NCBI GenBank assembly: GCA_041583135.1
Contig: JBFHGJ010000058.1
Coordinates: 1-35,018 of the forward strand
DNA from: JABSOG01 sp041583135
Lineage (GTDB): Bacteria > Pseudomonadota > Gammaproteobacteria > Enterobacterales > Alteromonadaceae
Direction: 5' to 3'
Length of the DNA: 35,018 bases
The notes beneath the pieces are model-generated. The model was not told the origin of the DNA. It ran no database searches and saw nothing but the letters and a program-made list of their open reading frames with translations. Shown piece by piece: positions 24,379 through 32,220 of the stretch. The position numbers and the translations under genes were made by a program. Positions within the stretch are counted from its first letter, which is position 1, and every line of letters starts with the position of its first letter.

Positions 24379-25032
24379 ATGAGCCAAGCAGACCAAGCGA
24401 AAATTGTCGTTCTGATCTCCGGCAGCGGCTCTAACCTTCAGGCGATTATCGATAACTGTGAAGCGGGTAGGATCAAAGGTCAGGTATGTGCGGTGATCTC
24501 CAATAAAGCCGACGCCTATGGCCTAACCCGCGCCCACAACGCCGGTATCGAAGCGCTGTGCTTAAGTCATAAAGACTATGCCAGCCGCGCCGATTACGAT
24601 AACGCATTAATGCAGGCGATTGACCGTTTCACCCCAGATGTGGTGGTTTTGGCCGGCTTTATGCGTATATTAACCGGTGAGTTCGTCAATCACTACATGG
24701 GTAAAATGCTCAACATTCACCCTTCATTGCTGCCTAAATACCAAGGGCTAAATACCCATCAGCGCGCCTTGGACGCCGGCGACAGCGAACATGGCGTATC
24801 GGTGCACTTTGTCACCGAGGAGCTTGACGGCGGGCCTGTGGTGCTACAGGCCAAAGTGCCGGTATTTGACGGTGATGACGCCGATGATCTGGCGGCTCGG
24901 GTACATGAGCAGGAGCATCGTATTTATCCTTTGGTTGTCAACTGGTTATGCGAAAAACGTTTGACCATGAGTGGATCTTCTGCGATGCTTGATGGCAAAG
25001 TTTTGCCAGCAGGTGGATATGCCGATGATTAA
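24379..25032 (+). CDS. purN: Phosphoribosylglycinamide formyltransferase 1
   Basis: About 217 residues from the ATG at 24379, one base after the purM stop. The frame extends back into purM (24331), but family members begin just before the IVVLISGSGSNLQAIID motif. Catalytic Asn and His are in MLNIHPSLLPKYQG, and the Asp is in HFVTEELDGGPVVLQAKVPV. It transfers a formyl group from 10-formyl-tetrahydrofolate to GAR in purine synthesis. It overlaps the next gene by 8 nt and is probably coupled to purM upstream. Confidence 0.97.
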   Translation: MSQADQAKIVVLISGSGSNLQAIIDNCEAGRIKGQVCAVISNKADAYGLTRAHNAGIEALCLSHKDYASRADYDNALMQAIDRFTPDVVVLAGFMRILTGEFVNHYMGKMLNIHPSLLPKYQGLNTHQRALDAGDSEHGVSVHFVTEELDGGPVVLQAKVPVFDGDDADDLAARVHEQEHRIYPLVVNWLCEKRLTMSGSSAMLDGKVLPAGGYADD

Positions 25033-25777
25033 AACCTTGAGACAATTTTTGGTGATGTTACCTGTGGCTTTAGTTGCCACAGGTATTGCGCAAGCCCAGG
25101 AGAATAATACCAAGCTTGAAGTCAAACCCTATATCGCCAATTACAAATTGTTTCGCTCAGGGGAAGAATACGGCACTGCCAAACGTGAACTGTTTGCCTT
25201 AGATAGCCTGTTTAGGCTGCGTTATGAAAGCTCTATCAACTGGATGATCTTCAGCGATGAACGCTATGAAACCTCAGAGTTCATTATCGACGGCAATCAG
25301 GTCAAACCGTTAAAATACGAAATGGAGCGCAAGGGCACCGGTCCCGACCGCTCCTACGAAGTGGTCTTTGACCGCGAAAATAAAAAAATTGTTGGTCCAA
25401 GCAAGCGCCGCAAGCGCAAAAAAGGCCAAGAAGAAAGCCCCACCAGCAACTGGAATGAAAACTGGCTCGACCCTATCAGTTACCAGCAGCAACTCTACAT
25501 CGATTTAAAACTCGGTAAAACCGAATTCACTTATCAATTTGTCAACCGCAAAGGCCAAGAGCACGAGTATATCTTCAAAGTGACCGGCACCGAGCCTTTG
25601 GTATTGCCTTACGGCAAAGTCGAAGCCATCAAGGTTGAAAGGATCTATGAGGGTGACAGCGAAAGACAAACCATCGCCTGGTTTGCACCGGCCCTTGATT
25701 ATGCCTTGGTACGTATTTGGAAAGGCAAGTCCGGCGTTGAGCAGTTTGATATTCAGCTCTCGGAGCTTGTAGAGTAA
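25025..25777 (+). CDS. DUF3108 family exported protein
   Basis: About 250 residues from ATG 25025, which has AGGTGG about 8 bases upstream. ATG 25019 is also possible; frames back to 24971 run inside purN. An N-terminal signal peptide (IKTLRQFLVMLPVALVATG, cut near AQAQ) is followed by a beta-rich domain typical of DUF3108 (YIANYKLFRSGEEYGTAKRELF at the start and WFAPALDYALVRIWKGKSG near the end). The domain is thought to bind lipid-like ligands in the periplasm, but its role is unproven. It often follows purN in gammaproteobacteria. It converges on the REC-EAL gene with 13 bp between stops. Confidence 0.9.
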   Translation: MIKTLRQFLVMLPVALVATGIAQAQENNTKLEVKPYIANYKLFRSGEEYGTAKRELFALDSLFRLRYESSINWMIFSDERYETSEFIIDGNQVKPLKYEMERKGTGPDRSYEVVFDRENKKIVGPSKRRKRKKGQEESPTSNWNENWLDPISYQQQLYIDLKLGKTEFTYQFVNRKGQEHEYIFKVTGTEPLVLPYGKVEAIKVERIYEGDSERQTIAWFAPALDYALVRIWKGKSGVEQFDIQLSELVE

Positions 25778-25785
25778 GTCTACCG

Positions 25786-25800
25786 GCGGGTTAAACCCGC
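25786..25800. other. Short GC-rich hairpin between convergent stops
   Basis: GCGGGT and ACCCGC form a perfect 6-bp stem with a TAA loop, overlapping the TAA stop of the minus-strand REC-EAL gene. It is the only structure in the 13-bp gap between two convergent genes. Neither strand shows a clear U-run after it, so a terminator role is possible but weak. Confidence 0.3.
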
Positions 25801-27029
25801 TCCCGTTTAAGCTCAGTCACATTTAGCCCACGCATCCGGGTGATCCCCTGATACCAACTTAAAAAGGCCTCCGGCGCCATCGGCCGTGAGATATGATACC
25901 CTTGGGCAATATCACAACCCAGCTCTTTGAGCCTTTGCCAAATCTGGTGGTCCTCTACCCCTTCAGCGACCACCGACATCCGCAGTTTATGCCCAAGCAT
26001 AATGCAGGTTTCAACAATCGCCGCCGATTGCGGGTCTTCGATCATCTTCATCACAAACGACTGATCTATCTTTAGCTCGGTGAAGGGGATTTTATGCAGT
26101 TGCGACAGCGATGAAAAGCCGGTGCCGAAATCATCGATTGACAACCTAAAGCCTTTTAGGCGCAAACGGGTAAGTATATCCAACGAGGTGGTGATCTCGC
26201 TCATCACCGCGCTTTCGGTCAGCTCCAATACCAGCATATGCGTGTCGAGTTCATAACGCCGCGCCAACGCCTCAAGATATTCCGGCATATCCAAACTACT
26301 GACATTTTGCGCCGAGATATTAACCGACACTTTAAAAGCATAGCCTTGCTTGTGCCACTGATGACTTTGGATCACCGCAAGGTTAATCACCGCCTCAGTC
26401 AACTCGCCGATCAGCCCACTACTCTCTGCCAAAGGAATAAAGCGGTCGGGATAAATCATGCCGAACTCAGGATGGTTCCACCTTACCAAAGCCTCGGCGC
26501 CGACTAAGGCGTTGCTCTTTAAACTCACTTGCGGCTGATAGTGCAGTTCCAGTTGATGTTCATTTATGGCCTTTAACAGATCCTCAGCCGTCGGTATGAA
26601 TGCATGGGGGTCATTGCCGCTACTGCGCTCGTCGCTCGGCTGCTCGCAGTCTATAGCGCCTGCCAGTTCATTGAGCACCTTGGTCAAATGGGCAATGCCG
26701 ATGGGTTTGGTCAAATCCCCCATCACATTCAAACCGAGATCTTTGGCCAATACCTTGGCCGAGCGCAATACCGATTCGTCATAACCGCTCATCAACAAAA
26801 TCGACGCCTTGCTGCCTTGTTGTGCCAACAGCCTAATGGTTTCAATCCCATCGATTTGCGGCATTTGCAGATCCAACAAGATCACATCCTGGGCATATGT
26901 CGTTTGCTGTAAGAACCCGGCCGCATCATTATACAGTTGGATCTGCTCAAAAATGTCCTCCGCGACCGTAGCCAGCAGTTCACAAATCATCATGTCGTCA
27001 TCGACAATGAGCAACCGACTAGGCTTCAT
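25791..27029 (-). CDS. Response regulator with EAL c-di-GMP phosphodiesterase output
   Basis: A 412-residue two-domain protein. The N-terminal receiver domain (about 1-120) has the acidic pocket VDDD (10-12), phospho-acceptor Asp53 (ILLDLQMPQIDG) and the conserved Lys in LTKPIG. The EAL domain (about 150-395) keeps the catalytic set: E179-A-L (GAEALVRW), Asn in NISAQN, Glu in ELTES, DDFGTGFSS, Lys in LKIDQSF, Glu in VAEGVE and Gln in QGYHISRP. It should therefore hydrolyse c-di-GMP, with activity set by phosphorylation. Its ATG overlaps the stop of the hemerythrin kinase gene by 4 nt, so the kinase is the obvious phosphate source. Confidence 0.95.
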   Translation of the reverse strand: MKPSRLLIVDDDMMICELLATVAEDIFEQIQLYNDAAGFLQQTTYAQDVILLDLQMPQIDGIETIRLLAQQGSKASILLMSGYDESVLRSAKVLAKDLGLNVMGDLTKPIGIAHLTKVLNELAGAIDCEQPSDERSSGNDPHAFIPTAEDLLKAINEHQLELHYQPQVSLKSNALVGAEALVRWNHPEFGMIYPDRFIPLAESSGLIGELTEAVINLAVIQSHQWHKQGYAFKVSVNISAQNVSSLDMPEYLEALARRYELDTHMLVLELTESAVMSEITTSLDILTRLRLKGFRLSIDDFGTGFSSLSQLHKIPFTELKIDQSFVMKMIEDPQSAAIVETCIMLGHKLRMSVVAEGVEDHQIWQRLKELGCDIAQGYHISRPMAPEAFLSWYQGITRMRGLNVTELKRERV

Positions 27030-29659
27030 GAAACAACCTCTTCAAACGCTTTGAGCGCTTCTTGTACCTGGGGTTGATGCTGCTCGATATAAGAGACGAA
27101 TGCCTTATCCATAACCATAATATGCTCGATAAGCCAACGGCTGAGAAAGTCGCTTAGCCACTGCACAATTTGCCTGTCATTATTACTCTCGACAATGGTT
27201 TGCATTTTACTGATCAGCATATTATGTACTTTACAATGATCATGATATTTGGGGTAGTGGCAGCTTTTCATCACCATTTCCTCACGGCGGAAATGATAAC
27301 GGGTGTAGTTCAGTAGTTCTTCGATAACCTCAGGCAACTCACCATAACTGCGCTCGCCATTGGCCATTTCGCGACACTGATTGAGTAAAGACAATAACAC
27401 CTGATGGTCTTTATCGAGTTCACCGCCGCCGTCAATGCTCATATTGTCGGTCCACACGATGGCCGACTGCTCGGCAGCCAGCAAGCCCGCATCAGCCAGC
27501 GCATTTTGGCCTTTTTGTTGTGTTGTTTTGCGGTTATCTGCCGCCCTATCGAGCTGCATTCTTATGCCGCTGAGCAATTCTTCGGTATTGTAGGGCTTAG
27601 CCAACACCGGCTCAGTGGGCTGATAATGCACTTCCGAGGCTTTACTTTCTTCATGGAAGCCGCTGGCGAGACGAATTTCAATGTGTGGATAAAGACGACT
27701 GACCTTCTCCGCCAGTTGAAACCCGCTCATTTTCGGCATAATAACGTCACTGAGCATCAAATCGACCGACTCTTTGGCTAAGAGCGTCAGCGCCTGCTCG
27801 CCGCTTAAAGCCGACAAGGTGCGATAGCCGTTCTTTTGTAAAATCAAACACACCAGCTCACACAGTGGCGCTTCATCATCCACCACCAAAATGGTTTCAT
27901 TGCCTTTGGCATTTTTGCCAAGCTCAGCTTTGGGTTTCAGGTGATAACGCACTTCATCGTGATGACGTGGAAAGTAAATGACAAATCGAGTGCCCAGCCC
28001 GGGCTGAGAGAAGACGTCAATGACCCCACCGCTGGCCTGTACAAAGCCATATACTTGGGATAACCCAAGCCCGGTTCCTTTGCTGCCTTTGGTGCTGAAG
28101 TACGGATCAAAGATCCGTGACAAGGTGTTTTCGTTCATGCCACAGCCGGTATCCTCTACCGCCAAAGACACAAACTCACCGGGTTGCAGGTTCAATTGCT
28201 CGGCAAGGGTCTCATCAATTTCGCAGTTGCTGGTGGTGATGGTCAACTTGCCGCCGTTACTCATGGCATGTTTGGCATTGATACACAGATTGAACAACAT
28301 GTCTTCAAAACCACCGGCATCGATTTTGACCGACCATAAGCGCTCGTCTAAGTGCAGGTTCAAATCGACACTGACGGTCAGGGTTTGATTGAGCATGTCG
28401 CGATCATTGGCGATCAACTTGTTCAGGTCTTCTTGGGTTTGCGACTTAGGTTCTTTTTTAGAAAACTTCAACAGATTGCTGGCCAGCTTGGCGCCACGTT
28501 GTCCGGCGTGATGGATCTGATTGACGTACTTGAGCAAATCAGTCGAACCGACCAGTCGCTCTTGTAAGATCTCGGCGTAGCCCAAAATGACCCCGAGCAC
28601 ATTGTTGTAGTCATGGGCAATGCCGCCGGTCAAACTGCCGAGGGCTTCCATTTTTTGACTGCGATGCTGGCGTAAAGCCGATTGGCGCTGTTCGGTAATG
28701 TCCTCGACTATCGCGGCAAAGCCATTGATGCGGCCACACTGGCTGATCAGCGGCGTATTGTTCCATTGGCATTGCAGCACTTTGCCCTCAGCCGACTGAT
28801 TGAGTAGTGTCACTGTCTTGGCTGCTTCGCCATTGAGCACTTGCTCGCACATCGTCGCCATCGCCTGCTCGGCGGCTTTGGGCACGATAAACGGATATGC
28901 TTGGCCAATTGCCTGCTCGGCGCTAAAGCCAAACATCTTCTCGGCGGCACGGTTCCAAAAAGTCACCTCACCTTGTGCATTGAACTCGACTACCGCCAAA
29001 GGCGAATTCTCAAGGTGAAACTGTAGCCGCAGCTGCGAGTTGCGCAGATCTTCTTCAAGTCCCTTGTGATAACTGATGTCGCTAAATGAGCCGACGATGA
29101 CCTTCGGGCGCTGGTTTTGCGCGTATTCGGCTACTTTGGAGCTGATATTGACCCACAGTTTAGTGCCGTCGTCTTTTACAATTGGGGTATCACGATAGAT
29201 TTGAAACTGCCCTTGCGACAAGTGTTCATCAAGTACCGCACTCAACTGGGCATATCCCGGTATCTGCTGCGACTGATTCAACTGCGCCAGACTCAACGCC
29301 ATGGTTTTTGGCTCAAGCCCCATCAGGCGAGTCCACTGTTGAGTCAACAACAACTTGTCGGCATTGACATCATAATCCCAAATGGCCGTGCCGCTTCCCT
29401 CTAACGCCAACTCCTGGCGCTGACGGCTTGAGTGGTGACGCAATTCTTCACGCTTGAGCGCCCGACTCCACAACAGCAGCAATGAACCGGCAAGCAACAC
29501 GGCACTGATAAGTCCCACCCCATGGGCAGCAGATTCACCAACATAAGGCGCGACGAGATCGCTGATGGCAAACCCTGTCAATATCGCGACAATGACAAGC
29601 AAAAAAAGATAGCCAAATTTTAGTTGTTGTTTTTTGTTAAGCATCAACTGCATCCCCAT
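27026..29659 (-). CDS. Hybrid sensor histidine kinase with C-terminal bacteriohemerythrin domain
   Basis: An 877-residue membrane kinase. Two helices (about 15-35 and 47-68) enclose only a tiny periplasmic loop. Two PAS domains follow (about 80-205 and 210-325), then HisKA with phospho-acceptor His349 (GGIAHDYNN), an HATPase domain (about 440-565, DTGCGM and GTGLGLSQV) and a receiver with Asp638 (LMLSDVIMPKMSG). The last 130 residues are a hemerythrin domain with all seven di-iron ligands in the expected spacing: His752, His789, Glu793, His808, His812, His846 and Asp851. It likely binds O2 or NO in the cytoplasm. The gene starts 29 bp after the small kinase gene and overlaps the REC-EAL gene by 4 nt. 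Start sites at 29653 or 29644 are also possible. Confidence 0.95.
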   Translation of the reverse strand: MGMQLMLNKKQQLKFGYLFLLVIVAILTGFAISDLVAPYVGESAAHGVGLISAVLLAGSLLLLWSRALKREELRHHSSRQRQELALEGSGTAIWDYDVNADKLLLTQQWTRLMGLEPKTMALSLAQLNQSQQIPGYAQLSAVLDEHLSQGQFQIYRDTPIVKDDGTKLWVNISSKVAEYAQNQRPKVIVGSFSDISYHKGLEEDLRNSQLRLQFHLENSPLAVVEFNAQGEVTFWNRAAEKMFGFSAEQAIGQAYPFIVPKAAEQAMATMCEQVLNGEAAKTVTLLNQSAEGKVLQCQWNNTPLISQCGRINGFAAIVEDITEQRQSALRQHRSQKMEALGSLTGGIAHDYNNVLGVILGYAEILQERLVGSTDLLKYVNQIHHAGQRGAKLASNLLKFSKKEPKSQTQEDLNKLIANDRDMLNQTLTVSVDLNLHLDERLWSVKIDAGGFEDMLFNLCINAKHAMSNGGKLTITTSNCEIDETLAEQLNLQPGEFVSLAVEDTGCGMNENTLSRIFDPYFSTKGSKGTGLGLSQVYGFVQASGGVIDVFSQPGLGTRFVIYFPRHHDEVRYHLKPKAELGKNAKGNETILVVDDEAPLCELVCLILQKNGYRTLSALSGEQALTLLAKESVDLMLSDVIMPKMSGFQLAEKVSRLYPHIEIRLASGFHEESKASEVHYQPTEPVLAKPYNTEELLSGIRMQLDRAADNRKTTQQKGQNALADAGLLAAEQSAIVWTDNMSIDGGGELDKDHQVLLSLLNQCREMANGERSYGELPEVIEELLNYTRYHFRREEMVMKSCHYPKYHDHCKVHNMLISKMQTIVESNNDRQIVQWLSDFLSRWLIEHIMVMDKAFVSYIEQHQPQVQEALKAFEEVVS

Positions 29660-29688
29660 GTGCTTTCACTTCAACCAATCCAAATGTT

Positions 29689-30534
29689 TCACCTTGCTGC
29701 GGTATTCTCGATTGCAACAGGGTCGGTCACTACCGGTAATAGTAGCTCAAAACGGCTCCCTTGTCCCGGTTTGCTTTCTACGACCACATGCCCTTGATGC
29801 TCATGCATAATGCCATGAACCACCGACAACCCCATACCAGTGCCGCCATCGGCTTGCCTAGTGGTAAAAAACGGCATAAACAGCTTGGCACGATGCTGCG
29901 CTTCAATGCCTACGCCATGATCGATCACCGAGACTACCCCATAATGGCCATTAATTGGCCGCAAACAGCCGTCACACACAGCCCCGCCGACATTCACCTC
30001 GGACAACACGACCTTGACAGTCCCTTGGTTGTCCATTGCCTTGACGGCATTGTTGATCAGTATCATCAGCACCTGTTGCAATTGCACCATATCGGCATTG
30101 ACCATCAGACACTGTGATGCGCTGTCGTGAAGGCTTAAATCAAATTCGATGTTCACCCCCGGTCCAACCGCAGCACTCAAGAACGAACGGCTTTCTTCTA
30201 CCATCTCGCCAAGACACAGCGGCTTAGCCGACTTGCCCGGACTACTGCAAAAGCGACGCAACTGGGCCACCAGCTCTTTCATTTGCTCAGCCGCGATATT
30301 GACCTTGGCAAGATAATTGTCGAGCAATAAATTTTCGCTTTCATCGGCAAGCTGACGACTTAATTCCAGGTAACCTAAAATAGTGGCCAGTTGATTGTTG
30401 AAGTGGTGGCAGATCCCGCCGGTTAGGGTATGTATGTCTTCCATACGCTGAGCATGACTCAAACGGCTATGAAAATGGTCATTGTGGCACTCACAACCAT
30501 GCTCGCTCTGTTGAGCGTGCCAAGGGGCAGTCAT
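29689..30534 (-). CDS. Soluble sensor histidine kinase with Cys/His clusters
   Basis: A 281-residue cytoplasmic kinase without membrane segments or a PAS domain. The N-terminus is rich in Cys and His (HGCECHNDHFH, 12-22) and could bind a metal. The HisKA domain carries GGICHHFNN: His43 is the expected phospho-acceptor, and His44 replaces the usual acidic residue. The HATPase domain (about 145-270) has NNAVKAM, DHGVGI and GTGMGLSVVHG. Cys187 and Cys190 (VCDGC) form a CxxC inside this domain. AAGGGGG lies about 5 bases before the start. It is the first gene of the three-gene operon and the closest to the FNR-type site. Confidence 0.93.
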   Translation of the reverse strand: MTAPWHAQQSEHGCECHNDHFHSRLSHAQRMEDIHTLTGGICHHFNNQLATILGYLELSRQLADESENLLLDNYLAKVNIAAEQMKELVAQLRRFCSSPGKSAKPLCLGEMVEESRSFLSAAVGPGVNIEFDLSLHDSASQCLMVNADMVQLQQVLMILINNAVKAMDNQGTVKVVLSEVNVGGAVCDGCLRPINGHYGVVSVIDHGVGIEAQHRAKLFMPFFTTRQADGGTGMGLSVVHGIMHEHQGHVVVESKPGQGSRFELLLPVVTDPVAIENTAAR

Positions 30535-30623
30535 AGTGCCCCCTTAAATAGAAGTATTAGGCTATCTCGCATACCATCGAACAGTCGTCAGTCAGACTCG
30601 GTAGGTTAATCAGGTGAGGGCTG

Positions 30624-30664
30624 AAGATAGCTTAGTTAGCGTCCACTTTGTTGATCTAGATCAA
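30624..30664 (-). promoter_or_regulatory. FNR-type site and class II promoter for the hemerythrin kinase operon
   Basis: TTGATCTAGATCAA (30651-30664) is a perfect match to the FNR/ANR consensus TTGAT-N4-ATCAA and is fully symmetric. On the minus strand a -10-like TATCTT lies at 30629-30624. This would put transcription start near 30617 and the site centre at about -40.5, within one base of the -41.5 used by class II FNR-activated promoters. The leader to the first gene would be about 83 nt. The only other flanking gene, ppx, ends upstream and points the same way, so the site can only serve this operon. The match is seen; the regulator is inferred. Confidence 0.75.
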
Positions 30665-30735
30665 GTGATGGATCGCTAATACAAATTTGTCACTTTTGCT
30701 TTACAAAATGAGCGCAATGCAATACACCCTGTCCC

Positions 30736-32220
30736 TTAAGACTTCAGCACCAACTTAAGTGTTAGCCCTGCTTTGGCCTGCGTAGCGACTTCGTCGTAAA
30801 GCACATCCACCAGCGCCTGCTCTTGCATCAGCTCGGCATCTAACGCCACCACAAAGTCAGAGCCTTCGAAATAGATATCCAACTGCCATGGTGGGTCGTC
30901 ATTGCGACCTTGAGTTAGAATAATCGCCAAACGCAACACTTGTACCATTGGACCGAAGCGATTGGGATTTATCGCCAGTTCTTCTAAGAACGGCTGTATT
31001 TTGCCGCGATGGTTGCGCACCAGCTCCGCCAAAACCTGCTGTTCGGCTACATCAAACCCGGGCATGACGGCATTTTCAATAATATAGGCGCCGTGCACCT
31101 GACGTTTTTTGAAGTTGATGGTTAGACCAATTTCATGCAGCAGCGCACCACGGGTGAGGCAAACCTGCTCATAAGGCGTAAAAAACCACTGTCGTTTGGC
31201 CAATTGCTCGAACAAATGCTCAAGCTGCAACACCACTCGGCGACTGTATTCATCATCCACCAAATGCATATTGGCCATGTTGGTAATGGTTCTGTGCCGT
31301 GGGTCGAACATTTGCGTGGTATCGGCGAGGCTGTACAATACCCCTTCACGTAGCGAGCCCGAACAAAACTCCATAGACTTGATCTGCAAGCGCTCAAAGA
31401 CTTCCAGCATTATGGCCACCACACCGGCCAGTTGCGGCGCTCTACGTGTATCGACACTAGAGAGTTCAAACTGCTGCCAGTGCCCCCATTTGACCAGCTC
31501 TTGCGCCAAACTTTCCAGTCGCAGCAAAGTGATGGAGCGATCTTCAAATAGCTCAGACATGATGTTGGCCATCATTTTAATCGAGCCTGAAGTGCCGACC
31601 GCATCGAGCCATTGATGTTCCACAATCGTCTCAAGGTAGGGCGAGATCTCATCGAACACAAATGTTCTGGCCTTGGCGATTGCCTTTTGCGTCACCTGGC
31701 CGTCGGCAAAGTAACGATTCATCAACGAGCCGGAACCAAACTCCAAGCTCTCAAGCCATAACGCATCAAAGCCGCTCCCGACGATAAACTCCGTCGAACC
31801 CCCGCCGATATCCATCACCAGCGTCTTACCCCTTAAGCCAAAGGTATTCACCACGCCCTGATAGATAAGCTCAGCTTCACTGCGCCCGGAGATAATGTCG
31901 ATAGGATACGGAAACACCCGATAGGCACGGTCGATAAACTCTTGGGCATTGACCGCCTTACGTAAGGTGTGTGTTGCCACCACTCGGACCGTTCGTTCAC
32001 CATCTCTGGCAAAACTACGGCCAAAACGCTCAAGGCAATCGAGGCCACGCTGCATCGCTTCTTCACTCAATACATTGTGCTCATTAAGCCCGGCACCCAG
32101 CGCCACACGCTGTTTTTGCGTATAAAGTAACTGTATACAGCCTGCCTGTTCGCTGGCCATGACCATGTGAAAGCTGTTCGACCCAAGGTCTACCGCTATC
32201 AGAGAGTTGGATATCTTCAA
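30736..32220 (-). CDS. ppx: Exopolyphosphatase (Ppx/GppA family)
   Basis: A 494-residue enzyme that removes terminal phosphates from polyphosphate. The ASKHA-fold N-terminal half shows phosphate loop 1 (IAVDLGSNSFHMVMA) and loop 2 (LVMDIGGGSTEFIVG), with the catalytic Glu region SGRSEAELIYQGV. The C-terminal half (about 310-494) is an HD-like helical domain as in E. coli Ppx, longer than in plain GppA-type cores. The start overlaps the ppk1 stop by 4 nt. That overlap with ppk1 favours Ppx over GppA. Confidence 0.94.
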   Translation of the reverse strand: MKISNSLIAVDLGSNSFHMVMASEQAGCIQLLYTQKQRVALGAGLNEHNVLSEEAMQRGLDCLERFGRSFARDGERTVRVVATHTLRKAVNAQEFIDRAYRVFPYPIDIISGRSEAELIYQGVVNTFGLRGKTLVMDIGGGSTEFIVGSGFDALWLESLEFGSGSLMNRYFADGQVTQKAIAKARTFVFDEISPYLETIVEHQWLDAVGTSGSIKMMANIMSELFEDRSITLLRLESLAQELVKWGHWQQFELSSVDTRRAPQLAGVVAIMLEVFERLQIKSMEFCSGSLREGVLYSLADTTQMFDPRHRTITNMANMHLVDDEYSRRVVLQLEHLFEQLAKRQWFFTPYEQVCLTRGALLHEIGLTINFKKRQVHGAYIIENAVMPGFDVAEQQVLAELVRNHRGKIQPFLEELAINPNRFGPMVQVLRLAIILTQGRNDDPPWQLDIYFEGSDFVVALDAELMQEQALVDVLYDEVATQAKAGLTLKLVLKS

